Source: Pogostemon cablin (taxonomy: Eukaryota > Streptophyta > Magnoliopsida > Lamiales > Lamiaceae). From it: DNA of 64,000 nucleotides. A program made the position numbers and the translations under genes. Positions 57,055 to 64,000 of this stretch are shown piece after piece. Under the pieces are notes generated by a model that was given only the letters and a program-made list of their open reading frames with translations, had not been told where the DNA came from and made no database searches. The stretch spans positions 8,220,092-8,284,091 of the forward strand of contig CM043001.1 of NCBI GenBank assembly GCA_023678885.1, in the 5' to 3' direction. How positions within the stretch are numbered: the stretch's first letter is position 1; the number at the start of each line of letters is the position of its first letter.

Positions 57055-60000
57055 ATGGTCAAAGTCAACAGATCAACTTCCGTTTTCAAGTTTTCAGAAT
57101 TACAAGTTGAAGACGTTAATGTGACAACTAGAAGCATGTCAAAGATGGCACGATCTGAAGCCTCTTCAGAGATAAATTCTTCAGTTGGAATTACCTCTGG
57201 AGTGATACCATATGATGATAAAGATGAGGAAAACGACTCAGCTAGCTCAACTCCTATACTTGAAGAAAGCTCATCGTCTGATTCATCCATAGCCTCGACG
57301 ATGGCAATAAACACTTCGTCTGTCGAAGAACAGTTGGCAAGCTTAACTGAATCCGTTGCTGCACTTGCCAAACAGAACCAAGAGCAAAGTACTTTGATTT
57401 TCAAACTGATGGAGAAAATGGCTGGTGCTGAAACTAGCCATGCGAACGAAAAGCAAGAAGAAGATGCTGAAAATGAAGTAAATAACTCCGCGAAACGCCA
57501 GTCGACGGGGAAGAAGGTGATTGAAGAAGAATTGAACATTTTCCATGATGGAATGGTTCCTATTAGCCAGCTAAAAAGTATTATACTTAGGACAATGAAG
57601 GACCAATTTGAAGAGAGCTCCAAATCTTCATTCATGTATGCTAAACCTTTTACTAGAAGGATTGACAACTTGAAGATGCCATCGAACTATCAACCCCCTA
57701 AGTTCCAACAGTTTGATGGAAAAGGTAATCCAAGGCAACATATAGCATATTTCATTGAAACATGCAATGATGCTGGAACTGACGGAGATCATATGGTGAG
57801 ACAATTTGTTCGTTCTCTAAAGGGAAATGCTTTTGAATGGTACACCGACCTGGAGGCTGATTCTATAGACAGTTGGGATCAGATGGAATATCAGTTCCTT
57901 AATCGCTTCTATAGCACTAGGAGAACGGTTAGCATGATAGAGTTGACTAACACTCGCCAGTTAAAAGAAGAGTCAGTAATTGAGTACATTAATCGATGGA
58001 GAAATTTGAGCCTAAATTGTAAAGATCGATTGTCTGAAGTTTCTGGCATTGAGATGTGCATAGCAGGAATGCAATGGAGCCTTCGTTACATACTTCAAGG
58101 GATTAAGCCTAAAACCTTTGAAGATTTGGCCACAAGAGCTCATGACATGGAACTAAGCATGGGGATAAGTGGAGTGGTTGAACCACCGATTCCAGGCTCC
58201 TACAAGTATAAAGAAAAGCAAGAGGTCAGAAAAGGGGGCAAACCCTACAACAAATCTTCTGAAAAGGAGTCCATGGCGACAAATGTACCAGCTGTCAAAT
58301 TTCGAAGGAATGAGAACGAAAAGGATGATAAAGTGAGGAATGATCCCCAAGAAAGGGGGCAAAGAAGATTGACCTTGAAAGAGATGCAAGAAAGGAAGTA
58401 CCCATTCCTTGATTCAGATGTCCCAGGCATATTTGATGATCTGTTCAAAGATAAACTTATTGAGCTTCCTGAAATGAAGCGACCAGAAGAGGCGGGACAA
58501 ACTGACAATCCGAAATATTGCAAGTATCATAGACTGGTAGGTCATTCTATTAAAGATTGCTTTGTCTTTAAAGACAAAGTTATGCGATTGGTTAAGCAAG
58601 GGAAGATCTTTCTAGATGAAGATGCAACTGCGAACTCTATTTCTACAGGCGGTGATTTTTCATGTCATATGGCAAGCGAAGCTCAGCTACTTAAGGGTGA
58701 ATCTGGGAATGAAAGTGAGACCCATGTTATAAAAATAACCTTCACAGAGGGAGACTTACTGCTCGGTTCACAACTTCATAACCAACCTTTATTCGTAACT
58801 GGTTATACTCAAGAGCAAAGAGTTAATCGAATATTGATTGATGGAGGTTCAGCTATCAATATCTTGCCCCTATCCACGCTTAAGAAGTTAGGAATTCCTA
58901 CCAACGAGCTCGGCAGTAGTCGATTGACAATTCATGGGTTCAATCAAGAAGGCCAGAGGACACTTGGTACAACGGTCTTGGACTTAATGATAGATGAGAT
59001 GGTCTCAACAGTTCTGTTCCATGTCATTGATGCTAAAACATCATATAACATGCTCTTGGGGCGCCCATGGCTGCACGAAAATGGAGTGATTCCTTCTATG
59101 CTACATCAATGCTTCAAATACTGCGATGGAGGCAACATAAAAAAGGTGCTTGGCGATGAAAGGCCATTCACAGAAGCTGAGTCATATTTTGCAGATGCTA
59201 GATATTTTCTGAAGAGTAGCAAGGCTGTCAAGCCCGAAGGAAGTTCATCGCAAGAGAAAGGTGATGATAAACAAGAAAGAGAGAATGCAGATGATGTTTC
59301 ATCCACAAAGTCTATTGAAGGTAAACAGTTGATCAAGACTATAGAAGGGTTGACACTACCTCTGACTGAGGTTGACACTAAGAAGCCTTTTTCTCCTCTA
59401 CTCAAAGGGTTCACTCGCCCAATTCAAGGAGCTAAAACTGAGCATGGAGATGTATTTGAGGCGGCAGTTTCCAAATCATATAGCCCACAAGCTTACAAAC
59501 TTCTTGTGAAGGCTGGTTATAACCCTCAAGAAAAAGCTATGATGAATGAACAGTCTCGTAAGACTCCTAGTGAATTTAATACCACTCAAGAGACATTGAA
59601 GAGTAATGGTCGCACTTCCAAGTATATTAGGACAGGGTTGGGATATGTTCCACAGAAACCTGTTCGCATTGCGATCAAAAGGGCAAACACGAACTACATC
59701 ACGGAAGATAAAATTCTTTCTGAAGAAGAAGAGTCTCACGAAGAGGATAGGAAGGCAGAAAGAATCTCAGTATTCAAAAGACTCAAACCAGTTGGAGCTA
59801 AAAGGACTTCTAAGTTCCCAAGGTTCCCAAAAATACGTAGTCGGATCCCATCTCGCATGAAAAGACGACATTTCCTGACTATATCATGTGATACGATGTT
59901 GAATGCTAAGAAGCAAACAATAATCTTCACCCAAAGTGAAGAAGATGATCGGGAAAGTGTAGGTTCATCAGATATTATTCATTCCGTTATCATGCAAACA

Positions 60001-63000
60001 AATCTACACAATGCAGAAAGAGATCTACGAGGCAAGATTCTCGAAATGAGGAGAGATGGTTATGTAGTGGAGAGCATTGTTAAAGTGGGAGAAAATGAAC
60101 AAGTTAGGTCTAATCCACATTTTCAAAGGCAAGAATTTCTGGAGGACGTTGCTGCAGTAAATCATGTCACTATACAAGAAGAAACCTCAACTGAAGAGGA
60201 AGATGCCGATGATGCTCCCCCAGAATTTGAGGAGGGTATTAAATCTACTATTGATCAATTGAAGGAGATTAATTTAGGTGATGTTAATGATCCACGTCCA
60301 ACCTATATAAGTGCTTTGTTGACATCTGAGGAAGAAAAAGCTTACATTGAGCTTCTTCAAGAGTTTAGAGACGTGTTTGCATGGTCATTCAAGGAGATGC
60401 CCGGATTGGATCCAAAAGTGGCAGTTCATCATCTAGCAGTAAGGAAAGGAGTCAAGCCAGTTAAGCAGATACAGCGTCGATTTCGACCAGAGCTGGTTCC
60501 ATTGATTGAAGCTGAGGTTAATAAGCTCCTTGAAACGGGAAAGATACGAGAAGTCAAGTATCCCACTTGGCTCTCTAACATTGTGCCAGTAAGGAAGGCA
60601 AATGGGCAGCTTAGAGTGTGTGTTGACTTCCGTGACTTGAACTTGGCATGCCCAAAAGATGATTTTTCACTACCAATCACAGAACTTATGATTGATGCAA
60701 CGACCGGGCATGAAGTGCTTTCATTTATGGATGGATCATCTGGTTACAATCAAATTAGCCTAGCTCCGGAAGATCAAGAGAAAACAGCCTTCCGCACTCC
60801 TAAAGGAATATACTGCTATAATGTTATGCCATTTGGCTTGAGGAATGCTGGAGCTACGTATCAACGAGCTATGCAAAAGATATTTGACGACATGCTTCAT
60901 AAGAATGTCGAATGTTATGTGGATGACATTGTAGTGAAATCAAAGAAGAAAAATGATCATCTTAAGGATCTAAGGCAAATATTTGAGCGTCTCAGAAAAT
61001 TCCAACTCAAGATGAACCCGCTTAAGTGCGCATTCGGAGTTTCTTCTGGTAAGTTCCTTGGATTCATTGTCCGACATCGTGGCATTGAGATTGACAAAGC
61101 AAAGATTGATGCGATAATGAAGATGCAGATGCCCCGAAACATACATGAGCTCAAGAGTTTGCAAGGTAAGCTGGCGTACTTAAGAAGATTCATAACAAAT
61201 TTGGCCGGTCGATGCCAACCATTTAGCCATCTTATGAAAAAAGGCAGCCCATTTGAATGGGATGAAGCTTGCACTAATGCATTTAACAGCATTAAGGCAT
61301 ATTTGATGAAGCCGCCAGTGTTGGTTGCTCCAATAGCCGGACGTCCATTAATTCTCTACATATCTGCTCAAGAAAAATCAGTTGGAGCCTTGCTTGCACA
61401 AAATAATGATGAAGGAAAGGAGTGTGTGTTGTACTATTTGAGTAGAACAATAACTCCAAATGAGTTAAAGTACTCACCGATTGAGAAGCTCTGTCTTGCT
61501 CTCATATTTGCGATTCAGAAGTTAAGGCATTACTTTCAAGCTCATACTGTTTACTTGGTCTCGAAGGCCAACCCACTAAAGTTCGTAATGTCAAAGCCAG
61601 TGCTCTCTGATAGGCTCGCAAGGTGGTATCTCCAATTGCAGCAATTTGAAATTATCTACGTCCCTCAAAAAGTGGTGAAAGGACAAGTGCTGGCAGATTT
61701 CTTGGCCGATCATCCCATGCCTGCCGAATGGGAATTGTCTGATGATTTTCCTGATGAAGATATATTGGCTATCGAAATCACTCCTCCTTGGAAGATGTAT
61801 TTCGATGGAGCTGGTCACAGAGAAGGAGCCGGCGCAGGAGTAGTATTTGTAACCTCAGATGGAGGAGTTCTGCCATATTCATTCAGTCTAACTGAAAATT
61901 GCTCTAACAATGTAGCTGAATATCAAGCTCTTATACTTGGTTTGGAGATGGCAGTGGATGTAAAGCAGCGACACCTTAAGGTATATGGAGATTCGTTGTT
62001 GATAATCAACCAGCTGCTTGGCTTGTATGAGATTAAGAAAGCTGAACTACTTCCATATTATAACTATGCTCAGAGGCTTATGAATTGGCTTGGAGACGTA
62101 GAGATTGAACATTTACCAAGGAGCAAGAACAAGCAAGCCGATGCTTTGGCAAAGCTAGCATCAACCATAGCAATACCCGAAGCACTTTTTCAAGTATCGA
62201 TCTGCAAAAGTTGGGTGGTACCTCCCTTCTTCGAAGATGAAGATGGTGAAGAAGTTGAGTATTGCGCCATAGAGGTCTTTGATATTGAAAAAGAAGACTG
62301 GCGTCAACCGTTCGTGGATTACTTGAAGAATGATAAGCTTCCCAATGATCCACACCTAAAGGTTGATATCCGACGTAGAGCACCACGATTCTTCTATTAC
62401 AAAGATACACTCTATAGAAGATCGTTTGATGGTATTCTCTTAAGATGCTTAAGTGATGAAGAAGCTCTTCAAGCTATGGAGGAAGCTCATTCTGGAATAT
62501 GTGGCGCCCATCAGTCTGGATCCAAGTTACATTTCAAAATCAAGAGGATGAGATATTACTGGCCTTCTATGGTGAAGGATTGCATAGATTATGCACAAAA
62601 ATGTCAGCCATGCCAGTTTCATGCAAATCTCATTCATCAGCCTCCCGAGCCATTACATCCAACAGTTTCTTCGTGGCCATTTGATGCATGGGGCTTAGAT
62701 GTGGTGGGGCCATTAACGAAGTCTTCCGGAGGTCATCTTTATATTCTGGCTGCCACTGATTACTTTTCCAAGTGGGCGGAAGTTGTACCCTTGAGGGAAG
62801 TGAATAAAGAAAATATGGCTGATTTCATCCGCATCAACATCATATATAGATATGGAGTGCCTCGATACATTATCACAGACAATGGGAGGCCATTCAGTAA
62901 CTCTTTGATTGATAAGCTTTGTGAGAAGTTTGACTTCAAGCAAAGAAAATCTTCTATGTATAATGCAGCAGCTAATGGGCTTGCCGAAGCCTTCAACAAA

Positions 63001-63543
63001 ACACTGTGTAATTTGTTGAAGAAGGTGGTCTCTAAGTCAAAGCGAGACTGGCATGAAAGGATTCATGAAGCTTTATGGGCGTATCGAACTACTTATAGAA
63101 TGCCTACTCAAGCTACTCCGTACTCTCTTGTATATGGGGTTGAAGCCGTGGTGCCTCTGGAGAAGCAAATACCATCTTTGAGAATAGCCATACAAGAAGG
63201 TTTAATTGAAGAAGAGAACGCACGACTGCGTCTCGAAGAATTAGAGGTACTTGATGAGAAGAGGTTAGAAGCACAACAAAGACTAGAGTGCTATCAAGCT
63301 CGCCTCTCCAGAACGTTTAACAAGAAAGTAAAGATACATTCTTTTCAAGTCGGAGACCTAGTCCTTGCTGTAAAAAGGCCTATTGTCATCACTCACCGAG
63401 TTGGAAATAAATTTTTGCCCAAGTGGGATGGCCCACATGTTGTGAAAGAAGTGTATACAAATGGTGCATATAAGTTGATATCTGAAGATGGTGTAGGAAT
63501 CGGCCCCATAAATGGCAAATTCCTGAAACGCTACTATGCGTAA
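57055..63543 (+). CDS. Intact Ty3-gypsy Gag-Pol polyprotein with dual RNase H
   Basis: 2162 residues, no stop or shift. The ATG lies ~37 bases after the primer site. Gag core about 205-375; zinc-knuckle-like CKYHRLVGHSIKDC at 489-502 (C-x2-H-x4-H-x4-C). Protease LIDGGSAINILP near 594-605. RT from ~1180 (LRVCVDFRDLN) with YVDD 1288-1291. RNase H ~1430-1560. A second, archaeal-type RNase H follows, with D1584, E1622, D1646 and D1696 present. Integrase HHCC is H1812, H1819, C1850, C1853; its catalytic triad is D1882, D1942, E1978 (35 residues between the last two). No chromodomain; it ends GKFLKRYYA. In the family this makes capsid, protease, RT/RNase H and integrase for copy-and-paste transposition. 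Intactness suggests recent activity. Confidence 0.95.
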   Translation: MVKVNRSTSVFKFSELQVEDVNVTTRSMSKMARSEASSEINSSVGITSGVIPYDDKDEENDSASSTPILEESSSSDSSIASTMAINTSSVEEQLASLTESVAALAKQNQEQSTLIFKLMEKMAGAETSHANEKQEEDAENEVNNSAKRQSTGKKVIEEELNIFHDGMVPISQLKSIILRTMKDQFEESSKSSFMYAKPFTRRIDNLKMPSNYQPPKFQQFDGKGNPRQHIAYFIETCNDAGTDGDHMVRQFVRSLKGNAFEWYTDLEADSIDSWDQMEYQFLNRFYSTRRTVSMIELTNTRQLKEESVIEYINRWRNLSLNCKDRLSEVSGIEMCIAGMQWSLRYILQGIKPKTFEDLATRAHDMELSMGISGVVEPPIPGSYKYKEKQEVRKGGKPYNKSSEKESMATNVPAVKFRRNENEKDDKVRNDPQERGQRRLTLKEMQERKYPFLDSDVPGIFDDLFKDKLIELPEMKRPEEAGQTDNPKYCKYHRLVGHSIKDCFVFKDKVMRLVKQGKIFLDEDATANSISTGGDFSCHMASEAQLLKGESGNESETHVIKITFTEGDLLLGSQLHNQPLFVTGYTQEQRVNRILIDGGSAINILPLSTLKKLGIPTNELGSSRLTIHGFNQEGQRTLGTTVLDLMIDEMVSTVLFHVIDAKTSYNMLLGRPWLHENGVIPSMLHQCFKYCDGGNIKKVLGDERPFTEAESYFADARYFLKSSKAVKPEGSSSQEKGDDKQERENADDVSSTKSIEGKQLIKTIEGLTLPLTEVDTKKPFSPLLKGFTRPIQGAKTEHGDVFEAAVSKSYSPQAYKLLVKAGYNPQEKAMMNEQSRKTPSEFNTTQETLKSNGRTSKYIRTGLGYVPQKPVRIAIKRANTNYITEDKILSEEEESHEEDRKAERISVFKRLKPVGAKRTSKFPRFPKIRSRIPSRMKRRHFLTISCDTMLNAKKQTIIFTQSEEDDRESVGSSDIIHSVIMQTNLHNAERDLRGKILEMRRDGYVVESIVKVGENEQVRSNPHFQRQEFLEDVAAVNHVTIQEETSTEEEDADDAPPEFEEGIKSTIDQLKEINLGDVNDPRPTYISALLTSEEEKAYIELLQEFRDVFAWSFKEMPGLDPKVAVHHLAVRKGVKPVKQIQRRFRPELVPLIEAEVNKLLETGKIREVKYPTWLSNIVPVRKANGQLRVCVDFRDLNLACPKDDFSLPITELMIDATTGHEVLSFMDGSSGYNQISLAPEDQEKTAFRTPKGIYCYNVMPFGLRNAGATYQRAMQKIFDDMLHKNVECYVDDIVVKSKKKNDHLKDLRQIFERLRKFQLKMNPLKCAFGVSSGKFLGFIVRHRGIEIDKAKIDAIMKMQMPRNIHELKSLQGKLAYLRRFITNLAGRCQPFSHLMKKGSPFEWDEACTNAFNSIKAYLMKPPVLVAPIAGRPLILYISAQEKSVGALLAQNNDEGKECVLYYLSRTITPNELKYSPIEKLCLALIFAIQKLRHYFQAHTVYLVSKANPLKFVMSKPVLSDRLARWYLQLQQFEIIYVPQKVVKGQVLADFLADHPMPAEWELSDDFPDEDILAIEITPPWKMYFDGAGHREGAGAGVVFVTSDGGVLPYSFSLTENCSNNVAEYQALILGLEMAVDVKQRHLKVYGDSLLIINQLLGLYEIKKAELLPYYNYAQRLMNWLGDVEIEHLPRSKNKQADALAKLASTIAIPEALFQVSICKSWVVPPFFEDEDGEEVEYCAIEVFDIEKEDWRQPFVDYLKNDKLPNDPHLKVDIRRRAPRFFYYKDTLYRRSFDGILLRCLSDEEALQAMEEAHSGICGAHQSGSKLHFKIKRMRYYWPSMVKDCIDYAQKCQPCQFHANLIHQPPEPLHPTVSSWPFDAWGLDVVGPLTKSSGGHLYILAATDYFSKWAEVVPLREVNKENMADFIRINIIYRYGVPRYIITDNGRPFSNSLIDKLCEKFDFKQRKSSMYNAAANGLAEAFNKTLCNLLKKVVSKSKRDWHERIHEALWAYRTTYRMPTQATPYSLVYGVEAVVPLEKQIPSLRIAIQEGLIEEENARLRLEELEVLDEKRLEAQQRLECYQARLSRTFNKKVKIHSFQVGDLVLAVKRPIVITHRVGNKFLPKWDGPHVVKEVYTNGAYKLISEDGVGIGPINGKFLKRYYA

Positions 63544-64000
63544 TCCAGTCAAATCCAAGGAACGCTCCGTAACGCATGAGCCTAAACTGCATGTTACTCC
63601 TGGTCCGCACGAGTATAAACTGTGTACGACAAAATCCTGGTCCGCATGAGTATAAACTATGCACGACATCCACCAAAGGTGATTATATGTGGTTAAAACT
63701 ATTAATTCACCCCACTCAGATATTTTAAGTGGTTAAATGCAGTAAATATCCTACTTTGTCTAAAGTGGTTAAAGAATAGTCACTCCTGGCCCGCACGAGT
63801 ATAAACTATGTACGGCATCCCCCCATTCAAACTAAAACATGTCCCTTTGAACTACGTTATGACTTGATCCTCTGCAAAGAGGTACGTAGGCAGCTTGACA
63901 TTCTGCTGAGTTCAGTCATGTTTTGGTTTATTCATATTAAGTTTGTAAAGCAAGCAATAAATTGGAGCATGATGCCAGCAGGTAAATATGAAGGACAAGA
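63544..64000 (+). other. Element E 3' non-coding region (partial)
   Basis: Contains three copies of CCTGGTCCGCACGAGTATAA-like sequence followed by CTRTGYACGRCA (about 63598, 63638 and 63786). Then comes GAACTACGTTATGACTTGAT with GGTACGTAGGCAGC, wording I recall downstream of pol in plant Tat elements. The polypurine tract and 3' LTR are beyond the window. Confidence 0.75.

Larger units (their letters stand above)
56007..64000 (+). mobile_element. Element E: Ty3-gypsy, Tat lineage (Retand-like), 3' end outside window
   Basis: A ~990-bp LTR, primer-binding region, intact Gag-Pol and a long 3' non-coding region are present; the right LTR is not. Pol order protease-RT-RNase H-second RNase H-integrase is Ty3-gypsy. 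The extra RNase H marks the Tat clade. The lack of an ORF before gag favours Retand-like over Ogre (inference). Inserted in element D, same strand. Exact left border is 56004 or 56007. Confidence 0.9.

Overview
This is plant nuclear DNA, most likely from a eudicot. It is AT-rich, split by GT-AG introns, and full of Stowaway-type MITEs, Ty1-copia and Ty3-gypsy LTR retrotransposons and other DNA transposons. By its structure only one host gene is present: an apparently intact nine-exon ferric reduction oxidase (FRO6/FRO7 type) on the + strand from 29728 to 38833. The other long reading frames are transposon genes, transposon relics, captured fragments or low-complexity artefacts. The species cannot be named from the sequence; an asterid is a guess.

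Layout. 1-8790: gene-free repeat land with Stowaway MITEs, CT/GA-rich tracts, tandem repeats, and a duplicated ~300-bp segment whose second copy is split by a MITE and by a ~2.7-kb block. 8793-26883: a three-level nest on the minus strand. A Ty1-copia element (A) has target-site duplication (TSD) GTTTT. Inside it sits a non-coding LARD-like element (B, TSD CACAG), and inside B's 5' LTR sits a second, decayed copia (C, TSD GTAAG). 26889-29660: foldback elements, a (TTA)n tract, a relic MITE, then the FRO promoter. 29728-38833: the FRO gene. Intron 3 (3.7 kb) and intron 8 (1.7 kb) hold nested MITEs and antisense fragments of other genes.

38834-47276: a hAT-like element with an 8-bp TSD, a TRIM-like LTR element with relatives, and two TIR elements built around arrays of short palindromes, one of them Mutator-like with a 9-bp TSD. 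47282-51789: a decayed short-LTR copia (H). 52803-56006: the 5' LTR and leader of a second member of family C (D). 56007-64000: a Ty3-gypsy Tat-lineage element (E) inserted in D in the same orientation. It has an open 2162-residue Gag-Pol with two RNase H domains, and runs off the right edge.

How the parts relate. The FRO enzyme would move electrons from NADPH through FAD and two haems to Fe(III) chelates across a membrane. E is the only element here with an undamaged polyprotein and could be autonomous. B, the TRIM-like element and the MITEs lack coding capacity and would depend on proteins supplied elsewhere. Several insertions have their uninterrupted paralogous site in the same window, so their histories can be read directly. 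No tRNA, rRNA, CRISPR or prokaryotic-style system was seen.
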